Shown here piece after piece: positions 32,693 through 40,837 of a stretch of 64,000 nucleotides of DNA. Each line of letters opens with the position of its first letter. Position 1 is the stretch's first letter. Both the position numbers and the translations under genes were made by a program. Source of the DNA: Nocardia acididurans (GTDB lineage: Bacteria; Actinomycetota; Actinomycetes; Mycobacteriales; Mycobacteriaceae); NCBI RefSeq assembly GCF_016741815.1, contig NZ_JAERRJ010000002.1:558001-622000 (forward strand), written 5' to 3'. The notes under the pieces were generated by a model, which worked only from the letters and a program-made list of their open reading frames with translations, had not been told where the DNA came from and did not search any database.

Positions 32693-32714
32693 GAGAAAGA
32701 TGTTGTTCTTTCTC
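32693..32714. promoter_or_regulatory. Inverted repeat in the divergent control region
   Basis: GAGAAAGA, TGTTGT, TCTTTCTC: a perfect 8-bp inverted repeat 22 bp upstream of the oxoamine synthase start. A looser repeat (about 32638-32693) uses similar CTC/GAG words. Both suggest a dedicated regulator. Confidence 0.5.
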
Positions 32715-32736
32715 ATATTGTCACAGCGAGTGGGGG

Positions 32737-33981
32737 ATGACGATGACGACGAATCAGCTCTGGGACCGGATGCGGACACCCGCTGCGGTGCGGAATCTGC
32801 GCGAACTCCAGGAAGCGGGCCTGGCCCCGTACTTCCGAGTCATGCAATCGGCGACGACAGCCTGGGTTCAGGTCGACGGCCAACGACGAATCATGTTGGG
32901 CTCCAACAACTACCTCGGATTGGCCAACCATCCCAGGGTGCTCGAGGCCGCGAGCGCGGCAATGGACCGGTTCGGTGCGGCCAGCACCGGAAGCCGGGTC
33001 GCGAACGGCACCTACGACCTACACGTCGAACTGGAGCAGGAGCTCGCCGACTGGCACGGCACCGACGCCGCGATCGTCGCGACCACCGGCTATCAGATCA
33101 ATGTGGGAACGGTCGACGCTGTGCTCGGACGCGGGGACGTGGCGGTCCTCGATCATGCGGCCCACGCCTCGCTCCAGGACGGCGCACGAATGTCCGGCGC
33201 AGCGGTACACCGGTTCGCGCACAACGATATTCGCCGACTACACGCCGCGCTCGCCGAGGTCGACGCTGATCGCACGCTGGTGGTGGTCGACGGGCTCTAC
33301 TCCATGGAGGGCGATATCGCGCCACTCCACGAGGTCGTCACGGCCTGCGACGAGTTCGGTGCACTGCTGATGGTGGACGAAGCACACAGCGTCGGCATCT
33401 ATGGCCGGAACCGGACCGGCGCAGCCGAACATTACGGGGTGGCCGACGCCGTCGACATTCGAATGGGCACGCTGTCCAAGGGAATCGGATCCGTCGGCGG
33501 CTACGTGGTCGGGCCGCGGGACCTGACGGATTTCTTGCGCACTCACGCACGCGGCTACATGTTCACCACCTCGGGCGTTCCGGCCTCGGTGGCCGCGGCG
33601 CTGGCCGCCATCCGCGTCATCCGCTCCGACGAAGGCGCCGAGCGGGCGCGGCAGCTACGGACCAATGCCGAGTATCTGCGGGAAGCGCTGCTGGCACATG
33701 GTCTTCCGGTGGGCGGGGCCACCGCCGATCCGACCGGCGAGGCGCTGATCGGTCCGATCATCAGCGTGCACATCGGCGATGAGACCCGGCTCGTTCGAAT
33801 CTGGAACGAGCTCTACGCCCGGGGTGTCTTCTGCGGTGTCGGCGTCTACCCCGGAGTCGCCCGTGGCGCGGCCATTCTCCGGGTGTGCGTCACGGCCGAC
33901 CACACCCTCGCGGATATGGAGACCGCCGCGGGGGCGATCGCCGCGGCCTGCGCCGCTGTCCAGGTCGCCCCCGCCGTATGA
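32737..33981 (+). CDS. Alpha-oxoamine synthase-family PLP enzyme (BioF/KBL-like)
   Basis: A 414-residue aminotransferase class II enzyme of the group that condenses an amino acid with an acyl-CoA or acyl carrier protein and loses CO2. Seen: MLGSNNYLGLANHPRV, FGAASTGSRVANGTYDLHVE, DEAHSVGIYGRNRTGA, and GTLSKGIGSVGGYVVG with the PLP-binding Lys. No other biotin gene is near, so a role as BioF is unlikely; a secondary-metabolite or lipid role is inferred. The acyl-CoA dehydrogenase-like gene follows with an overlap or 32-bp gap. Confidence 0.85.
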   Translation: MTMTTNQLWDRMRTPAAVRNLRELQEAGLAPYFRVMQSATTAWVQVDGQRRIMLGSNNYLGLANHPRVLEAASAAMDRFGAASTGSRVANGTYDLHVELEQELADWHGTDAAIVATTGYQINVGTVDAVLGRGDVAVLDHAAHASLQDGARMSGAAVHRFAHNDIRRLHAALAEVDADRTLVVVDGLYSMEGDIAPLHEVVTACDEFGALLMVDEAHSVGIYGRNRTGAAEHYGVADAVDIRMGTLSKGIGSVGGYVVGPRDLTDFLRTHARGYMFTTSGVPASVAAALAAIRVIRSDEGAERARQLRTNAEYLREALLAHGLPVGGATADPTGEALIGPIISVHIGDETRLVRIWNELYARGVFCGVGVYPGVARGAAILRVCVTADHTLADMETAAGAIAAACAAVQVAPAV

Positions 33982-34013
33982 CCGCCACCCGCCGGCACCG
34001 AATCGAGGTAACC

Positions 34014-35147
34014 ATGACCAACACCAGACTGCTGCAAGTCGAACGGGATACTTTCGAGAGCTACCTACCCGCCCTGGCCAAGGCGCTGTCCGCGCGACCG
34101 CTGGCCGAGCTCGAGAGCCGGAACAGCGATGCCTTGGCACTGTTCAAGCAGCACGACGGTCCCGCGCTGATCTTTCCTGTCGAATTGGGTGGGCTCGGTG
34201 CCTCCGCGCTCGACGCCACCCGGGTGTATCGCGCGCTCGGGGCGCTGTCGCCGTCGCTGGGCGCGGGCACCACCATGCACCAGCTGTCCGTGGCGGCGCT
34301 GCTGACCCATGCGCGCGCGGCAGGCTCCGAAGCCGACCTCGAACTGTATCGGGGCGTCGCGGCGGGCCGACTGCTGCTGTCTTCCGGTTTCTCCGAAGGA
34401 CAGCCCGGCGGAACGGTTTTCAAGCCGACCGTGCTGGCCCGGCCCGTCGAGGGAGGCTATCTCGTCACGGGTCGCAAACAGCCGTGCAGTCTCGCGCGCT
34501 CGATGGATCTGCTCACCGCCAGCGTGGCCGAGGACCGTGGCGACCGGGCACGGCGCGGGGTGATCGTCATCCCCGCCGATTCACCCGGGATCAGCGTGGA
34601 ACCGTTCTGGGACAACCCGATTCTGGCCGCCGCCGAGAGCGACGCGGTCGTGCTCACCGATGTATTCGTCCCGGAGAACCTGCTGCTGTGGAGCGATGAA
34701 GCCGATCCCGACGGGCAGTTCGAACAACACGGCTACATCTGGTTCGGATTGCTCATCTCCGCAACGTATCTCGGCGCCGCGAGCGCCGTGGTGGAGCGAC
34801 TTCTACTCAGCGGCAAGGCGGACGCGGCCACCTACACGGTCGCCGCCTGCGAGCTCGAGGCGTCGATGGCCGCACTGGAAGGCATCGCCTGCGCCTTCGA
34901 CGCCGGTGACCGCTCGACCGAGCTGTCGGCGCGAATGCTGTTCTGCCGTGAGGCGCTCAAAGGAGCCCTGCACCGGGCGGTGATCGCCGCGATGGACGGG
35001 CTGGGCGGCATCAGCTTCATCAAGAATCCCGAAGTCACCTACCTGGCGTCGGCCGTGCACGCGGCGGGATTCCATCCGCCGTCCAAACGCGCGACCGCCG
35101 ACACGCTGCTGAACTATCACGCCACCGGCGTCTTCGGCATGTCCTGA
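34014..35147 (+). CDS. Acyl-CoA dehydrogenase-like flavoprotein
   Basis: A 377-residue member of the acyl-CoA dehydrogenase superfamily with the usual helical N-terminal domain, middle beta barrel (LLLSSGFSEGQPGGTVFKP) and C-terminal helices. The usual C-terminal base motif IYEGT is absent (the end reads NYHATGVFGMS), so it may be a flavin monooxygenase or other variant, not a dehydrogenase. ATG 34014 has GAGG 5 bp upstream; an in-frame ATG at 33978 overlaps the previous stop (ATGA). Part of a three-gene operon. Confidence 0.78.
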   Translation: MTNTRLLQVERDTFESYLPALAKALSARPLAELESRNSDALALFKQHDGPALIFPVELGGLGASALDATRVYRALGALSPSLGAGTTMHQLSVAALLTHARAAGSEADLELYRGVAAGRLLLSSGFSEGQPGGTVFKPTVLARPVEGGYLVTGRKQPCSLARSMDLLTASVAEDRGDRARRGVIVIPADSPGISVEPFWDNPILAAAESDAVVLTDVFVPENLLLWSDEADPDGQFEQHGYIWFGLLISATYLGAASAVVERLLLSGKADAATYTVAACELEASMAALEGIACAFDAGDRSTELSARMLFCREALKGALHRAVIAAMDGLGGISFIKNPEVTYLASAVHAAGFHPPSKRATADTLLNYHATGVFGMS

Positions 35148-35179
35148 CCAAAACCCTTGATATCAAAGGAGATATCGCA

Positions 35180-35935
35180 ATGAGCGACCGGCTGTCGGAA
35201 TTCCCGCCACCCATCGGCCCGAGCGAAGGTTCACTGCTGCACCGATACCTCGCCGACCGCCGGTTCCTGCTCGCCCTCCCCCGCGCCGTGGGACTGCAGA
35301 TTCTGCATCCGACCATCGCCGCGGCCCTGGTCGAACACGTACCGTACCGCCTGTGGCATCACAAGCGGCGCACCGTGACTCGCATGATCGCCCTCGCCTA
35401 TCGTCCGCGCCATCCCAGCCATACGATCCGCTTCGCGCACGAACACGTGAAGGGCCGCGACGATCGAGGCGAGCGGTATCATGCGCTCAACCCGGAAGTC
35501 TTCCACTTCCAGCACGCCACCTACGTGGAAACCCTGGTCACGGCGATCAACACCTTCGCAACACCGCTGTCCGGGACCGAACTCGACCAGCTGTACCGCG
35601 AATGCTGTGACTGGTACCGCATCTACGGCGTATCCACCCGCCACATGCCGGCCACCTGGCCCGAATTCACCGACTGGTTCGCCGACACCTGCGCGACCAG
35701 CCTCCGCCTCACCTCCGATGGCGCAGCGCTGGCATCCCAGGCGCTTCGCCCGGATGCCTGGATCCCTTCTCTCACACCAGGGTTCGCCGTCCGCTCCCTA
35801 CACCACGAACGGACGCGGGCCTTACTCGACATCGAGGTCGGCCCACTCGACCGAGCCGCTATGCGGATCTACGCCTCAGCCATCAGGCTGGGGATGTCGA
35901 GCCGCCCTCCGCGCCGCGCTATGGTGCGGCGGTGA
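35180..35935 (+). CDS. DUF2236 (MpaB/Lcp catalytic domain) protein, short form
   Basis: A 251-residue DUF2236 protein. Seen: ALPRAVGLQILHPTIAAALV, FAHEHVKGRDDRGERYHALN, EVFHFQHATYVETLVTAINT (His at the core position), then WYRIYGVSTRHMPATWPEF. The AAGGAGATATC ribosome site is excellent. Third gene of the operon with the oxoamine synthase and the flavoprotein; oxidation of the condensation product or its lipid precursor is a plausible role but unproven. Confidence 0.87.
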   Translation: MSDRLSEFPPPIGPSEGSLLHRYLADRRFLLALPRAVGLQILHPTIAAALVEHVPYRLWHHKRRTVTRMIALAYRPRHPSHTIRFAHEHVKGRDDRGERYHALNPEVFHFQHATYVETLVTAINTFATPLSGTELDQLYRECCDWYRIYGVSTRHMPATWPEFTDWFADTCATSLRLTSDGAALASQALRPDAWIPSLTPGFAVRSLHHERTRALLDIEVGPLDRAAMRIYASAIRLGMSSRPPRRAMVRR

Positions 35936-36708
35936 ATTCCGCTGAGATCGCCGAGCGTGGCAGCACCATCTTGGAACGGTTGACCACGACGCAGACGCCG
36001 CCGCCGTGGGAACTGGTGGTGGGGACCGGGGTGGCGGCGCTGCTACTCGTGGTGTTCCGGCCTACGTGGCGGATTCTGCGGAACGCGGTGACGGTGGCGC
36101 ATGAGGGTGGGCATGCGTTCGTGGCGCTGCTCAGCGGGCGGCGGCTCAACAGTATTCGGTTGCATTCGGATACTTCGGGGCTCACCGTGTCCAGCGGGAA
36201 GCCCTATGGGGTGGGGATGGTGTTGACGATGGCGGCGGGGTATCCGGCGCCCGCGCTGCTGGGGTTGGGCTATGCGGCGTTGCTGGGGGCGCATCGGATC
36301 ACGTTGATGCTGTGGCTGACCATCGCGTTGCTGGTGGCGCTGTTGGTGAAGGTGCGCAATGCGTATGGGCTGCTGTCGGTGTTCGTGATCGGCGGGGTGA
36401 TGTTCGCCGTGTCGTGGTTCGGGACCGATGACGCGCAGGCGGTGCTGGCTTATCTGGCGGCGTGGTTCCTGTTGCTGGCGGCGGTGCGGCCGGTGATCGA
36501 GTTGCAGCGGAATCGACGGAACGAACCGAATTCGGATGCGGATCAGCTGGCCCGGCTGACGCGGATTCCGGGGATTGTGTGGGTGCTGGGGTTCGGGGTG
36601 GTGGCGGTGTGCGCGCTGGTGGTGGGGGCGCGATTGCTGCTGGCGGATGTGGAGGGGGTCTGTGTGCCGCCGTTGACGCACAGCACGTGTGCGCCGGCCG
36701 CGCCGTGA
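35932..36708 (+). CDS. M50-like membrane protein with HEGGH motif
   Basis: A 258-residue integral membrane protein of the actinobacterial M50B-like group: VTVAHEGGHAFVALLSGRR holds a zinc-protease-type HExxH variant (HEGGH) at about residues 57-61, followed by several helices (MAAGYPAPALLGLGYAALLG, TLMLWLTIALLVALLV). GTG 35932 overlaps the previous stop (GTGA), but the product is unrelated to the operon upstream. Proteolytic activity is by family only. Confidence 0.82.
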   Translation: MNSAEIAERGSTILERLTTTQTPPPWELVVGTGVAALLLVVFRPTWRILRNAVTVAHEGGHAFVALLSGRRLNSIRLHSDTSGLTVSSGKPYGVGMVLTMAAGYPAPALLGLGYAALLGAHRITLMLWLTIALLVALLVKVRNAYGLLSVFVIGGVMFAVSWFGTDDAQAVLAYLAAWFLLLAAVRPVIELQRNRRNEPNSDADQLARLTRIPGIVWVLGFGVVAVCALVVGARLLLADVEGVCVPPLTHSTCAPAAP

Positions 36709-36839
36709 GTGCCGCCACGGGTGGCGGCGAGATGTGAGTCGCTGCAAGCCTTCTCGAGATGCCCGGCTAACATTCGCACTGCACCGGGCGGGTGAGCGGG
36801 AACACTCGGGTGCGCTCGTGAATCGATGAAGGGTTCGGT

Positions 36840-37649
36840 ATGGACAGACCGGCGTGGGCGCCCGAGGGCGTGGATATGAGCCAGGTCAGCCCGGCGCGCA
36901 TGTACGACGCGCTGCTGGGTGGCTCGCACAATTTCGAGATCGACCGGCGGGCCGCGGAAATGGGGAAGGCGCTGGTGCCGGATCTGCCGCGGGTGGCGTT
37001 GAGCAATCGGGCATTCCTGCGCAGGTCGGTGCGGTTCCTGGTGGACGCCGGGGTGCGGCAGTTCCTGGATATCGGGTCCGGCATTCCGACGGCGGGCAAT
37101 GTGCACGAGGTCGCGCAGGAGATCGATCCGGAGATCCGGGTGCTGTACGTGGATATCGATCCCGTGGCGGTGGCGCATTCGCGGGCGATCCTGGCCGGGA
37201 ACGAGCGGGCCACCGCGGTCGAGGCCGATCTGCGCAAGCCCGCCGACCTGTTGACGCAGGTGCGTGCGACCGGGCTGCTGGATTTCGAACAACCGGTCGG
37301 TGTGCTGCTGTTCGCCGTCCTGCATCTGCTCGGCGACGACGATCACCCGGGCGCGGCCGTGCGGTCGGTGTACGAGGCGGTGCCGTCCGGCAGCTATGTC
37401 GCGATCTCGCACCTCACCTCGTCCACCCGCCCGGAGGATGCCGCCGCGCTGGGCACCAATTCCGCGGAGCAGAACAAGATCGGCATTCACTTCCGGACGC
37501 AGGAGGCGATCACCGGCCTGTTCGGCGACTGGCAGCTGATCGAGCCCGGCGTGGTCGAACTGCCCACCTGGCGGCCGGAGCCCGGCGAGTCCGAGAGCGA
37601 GAACGGGGCCCGCTCACTGGGTTTGGCGGGCGTCGGCCGCAAGGCCTGA
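36840..37649 (+). CDS. SAM-dependent methyltransferase, DUF574 family
   Basis: A 269-residue Rossmann-fold protein of the actinobacterial family PF04672. Hallmarks: SPARMYDALLGGSHNFEIDR, FLDIGSGIPTAGNVHEVAQE as the SAM motif, VLYVDIDPVAVAHSRAIL, and ISHLTSSTRPED. GAAGGG lies upstream of ATG. Substrates of this family are unknown. It is followed after 24 bp by a PAS-GGDEF gene. Confidence 0.9.
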   Translation: MDRPAWAPEGVDMSQVSPARMYDALLGGSHNFEIDRRAAEMGKALVPDLPRVALSNRAFLRRSVRFLVDAGVRQFLDIGSGIPTAGNVHEVAQEIDPEIRVLYVDIDPVAVAHSRAILAGNERATAVEADLRKPADLLTQVRATGLLDFEQPVGVLLFAVLHLLGDDDHPGAAVRSVYEAVPSGSYVAISHLTSSTRPEDAAALGTNSAEQNKIGIHFRTQEAITGLFGDWQLIEPGVVELPTWRPEPGESESENGARSLGLAGVGRKA

Positions 37650-37673
37650 CCGGACCTTCGAGTCAGGGGGATT

Positions 37674-38948
37674 GTGGTGGGAGCACGCGAGCTGGCGAAA
37701 CGCTGGGCGGCCATGCTGGACGGCGCGGTCGCCCCCACCCTCACCCGCGCCCAGATCGAAGACCTGCTCACCGGATTCAGCGCCGACCTGATGGCGGCGG
37801 TTCGCGGCACGGGTGACCCGTCGGCGGCGCACCGGGCCGCCGACGCCCTCATCGCCGCCAATTACCGTGACCCCCTGGCCGTGCACCGTTCCGTGCTCGT
37901 CCTGTGCAACGACCTGGTGCAGGCGGCCTGCCACGATCCGGCGTGCGCCGACTACGCCCCGGTGCGCGAACGCGCCGCCGAGGTGGCCGCCGAATTCGCC
38001 GCCGCGTTCACCGCGGGCCTGCGCAATGCCGCACTCGCCGAACAGGAATCGACCATGGCCGCCGCCCTCACCGCGGCGCGGGAGGCCGAGGCCCGCCGCC
38101 AGTTGTCGGAGGCGCGGTTCCAGGCCATCTTCGAGGGCGCGTCGGTGGGCATCGGCACCGTCGACATCACCACCGGCCGCGTGGTGGACGTCAACAACGC
38201 CATGGCCGAGGCGCTCGGCGTCCCCGCCGCCGCCATGCCCGGCCGCACGGTCGCCGATATTCTCGGCCCCGCCAATATGGGCGACGCCTTCGAGCACTTC
38301 CAGCATCTGCTGTCGGGCGAGGTGGATCGGTTCCGCATCGAAACCCTGCACACGCGTCCCGACGATTCCACGACGGTCGTGGATCTTTCGATGACGGTGG
38401 TCCGCGACACCGCCGGCAATCCGCGTTTCCTGGTGGGCGTCACCGTGGATGTCACCGAGCGCAAGCAGCTGGCCGACCGGCTCTGGCACGACGCCCACCA
38501 CGACTCCCTCACCGGGCTGCCCAATCGCCTGCTGTTCTTCAACCGCCTGACGGCCGCCACCGGGCAGGTCGGCGTCTGCTATCTGGATCTGGACGGCTTC
38601 AAGGAGATCAACGACCAGCGCGGCCACACCGCGGGCGATCAGGTGCTGCGGGATGTGGCGCACCGCCTGCGCACCGCGCTCCCGCCGACCGGCACCGCGG
38701 CCCGCCTCGGTGGCGACGAGTTCATCGTGCTGCTCGAAAACTGTTCCGGTGAGGCGGAATTGGCCGACCTCGCCGCCGAGATCCTGGCGGCCCTGGACGC
38801 GCCCTTCGAGGTGGCGGGCCTGTCGGTGACGGTGGGCGCGAGTATCGGCACCGCGCTCGTCGACACCCGTTCCACCGCCATCGACGAACTCATGCATGTG
38901 GTCGACACCGCCATGTACCGGAACAAGGCCGCCCGGCATCGCCGCTGA
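37674..38948 (+). CDS. PAS-GGDEF diguanylate cyclase
   Basis: A 424-residue protein. Residues 1-130 form a helical N-terminal domain common to actinobacterial GGDEF proteins. Residues about 145-265 form a PAS domain with PAC end (FLVGVTVDVTERKQLADRL). Residues about 270-420 form the GGDEF domain (HHDSLTGLPNRLLFFNRL, LDLDGFKEIND, RLGGDEFIVLLE), intact at the active site. There is no EAL domain; the protein ends with MYRNKAARHRR. It should make cyclic di-GMP in response to a PAS signal. GTG start after GGGGG. Confidence 0.9.
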   Translation: MVGARELAKRWAAMLDGAVAPTLTRAQIEDLLTGFSADLMAAVRGTGDPSAAHRAADALIAANYRDPLAVHRSVLVLCNDLVQAACHDPACADYAPVRERAAEVAAEFAAAFTAGLRNAALAEQESTMAAALTAAREAEARRQLSEARFQAIFEGASVGIGTVDITTGRVVDVNNAMAEALGVPAAAMPGRTVADILGPANMGDAFEHFQHLLSGEVDRFRIETLHTRPDDSTTVVDLSMTVVRDTAGNPRFLVGVTVDVTERKQLADRLWHDAHHDSLTGLPNRLLFFNRLTAATGQVGVCYLDLDGFKEINDQRGHTAGDQVLRDVAHRLRTALPPTGTAARLGGDEFIVLLENCSGEAELADLAAEILAALDAPFEVAGLSVTVGASIGTALVDTRSTAIDELMHVVDTAMYRNKAARHRR

Positions 38949-39077
38949 GCGCGGCACGCCCCGAAACGCCGCTCGCCCAGCTCGTTTCGGTCACCGGGCG
39001 CGAGTTATGCGGCTATGCTCTGATCTCGCCACAGTCGGCGTCCAGGCGGGGCGGCGATCGGCCCGAGGAGGGTTACC

Positions 39078-39878
39078 GTGCAGACCGTCCAAGAGGGAAC
39101 ACTCGACGGCGGACTTCCCCATCTGAGTTTCGGCGCCGGGGAGCCGCTCGTGACCATGCCCGGGTTCATGCCCATCCACGGCAACCCCACGGGTATGACA
39201 CGGCGAAGTACGCTGGCCCCCTTGCAATCTCTGGCCACGACCCACCGTGTCCGGCTGGTGAGCCGTCGCCCGGGTATGCGGCAGGGCGCGTCGATCGCGG
39301 ATGTCGCCGCCGATTACGCCGACGCCCTCACCGCGAATTTCGACGGCCCCGTGGATGTCGCGGGACTGTCCGCCGGTGGCGCGGTCGCACTGCAACTCGC
39401 CGCCGATCATCCGAAGCTGGTGCGCCGGTTGATCCTTGTCGGATGCGGGCACACCTGGTCGCCGTTCGGGAAGGCGGCGTTGCGGGAGTGGGTCACGCGC
39501 GCCCGCGCGGGCAGGCCGCCGATGCGGGCCATGACCGGTTCGGTGACCACCGTCCCGGCGCTGCGACCCCTCGGCCGAATGGTCATGTGGCTCAACGACC
39601 TCGATATTCGAGGCAAGGATCTGTCCGACGGCATCGCCATGGCCACCGCCCTGGCCGAGTTCGACTGCCGCGATCGCCTGCCCGACATCACCGCGCCGAC
39701 GCTGCTCGTCGCGGGCGATCGCGACCCCTTGATCACGGCCGAGATCGTCGACACGACAGTGCGTTCGGCCGCCGACGCCCGCGCGGTCCGCATCCCGCGG
39801 CGCGGTCACCTGCGCACCTTCACCGGCAGCAGGCTCGCCCGCGAGATGGAACAGTTCCTCTCGGTCGCACCCCGATAG
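39078..39878 (+). CDS. Alpha/beta hydrolase
   Basis: A 266-residue alpha/beta hydrolase with nucleophile motif GLSAGG (residues about 96-101), acid in LLVAGDRDPLI and His in RRGHLRTF. The lid region is short. GAGGAGGG lies upstream of GTG 39078. No neighbour points to a substrate. It is convergent with the steroid-reductase-like gene. Confidence 0.87.
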   Translation: MQTVQEGTLDGGLPHLSFGAGEPLVTMPGFMPIHGNPTGMTRRSTLAPLQSLATTHRVRLVSRRPGMRQGASIADVAADYADALTANFDGPVDVAGLSAGGAVALQLAADHPKLVRRLILVGCGHTWSPFGKAALREWVTRARAGRPPMRAMTGSVTTVPALRPLGRMVMWLNDLDIRGKDLSDGIAMATALAEFDCRDRLPDITAPTLLVAGDRDPLITAEIVDTTVRSAADARAVRIPRRGHLRTFTGSRLAREMEQFLSVAPR

Positions 39879-39922
39879 TCCCGGTCGTGCCCGGCGGCGT
39901 TCGGCGGGGATCCGGACCTGCC

Positions 39923-40714
39923 TCAGATCACGTAGGGCACCAGGGCTTTCCGGTTCGCCGGGTAGTCGGTGAACTTCTCCCGGTACCACCGGTGCGTGGC
40001 GAACGCGCGCGGCACCAGATTGCCGAAGGTGATCAGGAAGATCATCACGCCCGGCAGCGCCCAGGTCAGCAGGGCGAATCCGGCCCAGGCGATGAGCTCG
40101 CCGAGATAGGTGGGGCTGGTGACGTATCGGAAGCCCAGTCCGTGCGGGATCTTGTATTCCGTTGCGCCCGGGTTGTTCTTGTCGCGCAGATTGCGAACAA
40201 TGCCCTCCGAGCTCACCAGCAGCCCGAATCCGAACAGGTACACCACCAGCCCGATCAGGAACCGCGGATCGGTCAGCCACTCGGAACCGTACTGCCCCAG
40301 GTAGTCATGGCTGAACAGCGCACCGTTCAGATATCCGTGCAGGGCCGTCACGAACATGCCCATGCCGAGGACCGATACATTGAAACTGCTGGTCTTCCCG
40401 GGCACCTGGCGAATGGACAGGGGGAAGAACCAGCCCCGATTGCCATAGTGCAGAATCCAGATGGCCGCCAGGACCAGCGAGGTGGGTTCGAAGCGGTTGG
40501 GTCCGGAAAGATAGGCGATGGCGAACACCACGGTCGCGGGAATCTCCATCAACCACCAGCCGAGTTTCGGATTGAGGTTGAATCCCAGCTTCGCGGTCGC
40601 GAAGCGACCGTAGGGGCTCTGGCCGAACAAGCCGCCGATCAGCACGAACGCGGCGAAGCCGAAGGCGATCGTCAGCACGGTGTCGTAGGTGGTGTTGCCG
40701 GTGTACCAGTTCAT
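39923..40714 (-). CDS. 3-oxo-5-alpha-steroid 4-dehydrogenase-family membrane enzyme
   Basis: A 263-residue multi-helix membrane protein of the steroid 5-alpha-reductase/enoyl reductase family. Seen: HYGNRGWFFPLSIRQVPGK, EYKIPHGLGFRYVTSPTYLG and the C-terminal HRWYREKFTDYPANRKALVP that binds NADPH in relatives. AAGGA precedes ATG. A near-perfect KstR operator sits 24 bp upstream, which places the gene in a cholesterol regulon and supports a steroid substrate. A long open frame beyond the ATG is spurious. Confidence 0.88.
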   Translation of the reverse strand: MNWYTGNTTYDTVLTIAFGFAAFVLIGGLFGQSPYGRFATAKLGFNLNPKLGWWLMEIPATVVFAIAYLSGPNRFEPTSLVLAAIWILHYGNRGWFFPLSIRQVPGKTSSFNVSVLGMGMFVTALHGYLNGALFSHDYLGQYGSEWLTDPRFLIGLVVYLFGFGLLVSSEGIVRNLRDKNNPGATEYKIPHGLGFRYVTSPTYLGELIAWAGFALLTWALPGVMIFLITFGNLVPRAFATHRWYREKFTDYPANRKALVPYVI

Positions 40715-40737
40715 ACGTGGTCCTTCGCTGAAAAAAC

Positions 40738-40751
40738 TAGAACACGTTCTA
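40738..40751. promoter_or_regulatory. KstR operator upstream of the steroid-reductase-like gene
   Basis: TAGAACACGTTCTA matches KstR pattern TnnAACnnGTTnnA, with perfect outer arms (TAGAAC/GTTCTA). It lies 24 bp upstream of the start, over the expected promoter. Confidence 0.75.
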
Positions 40752-40837
40752 CCACGGCGGGTATGCGCACCGGTACCCATTGACCCGCGCCGGTGCCGAC
40801 CGCCGGGTAGGTTGACGACAACCCGGAGGGAGGGCAA

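Noticed and set aside
40759..40764. GGGTAT as a further SigF site
   Set aside because: No G(A/T)TT at 14-16 bp upstream; GAAC is found at that place.
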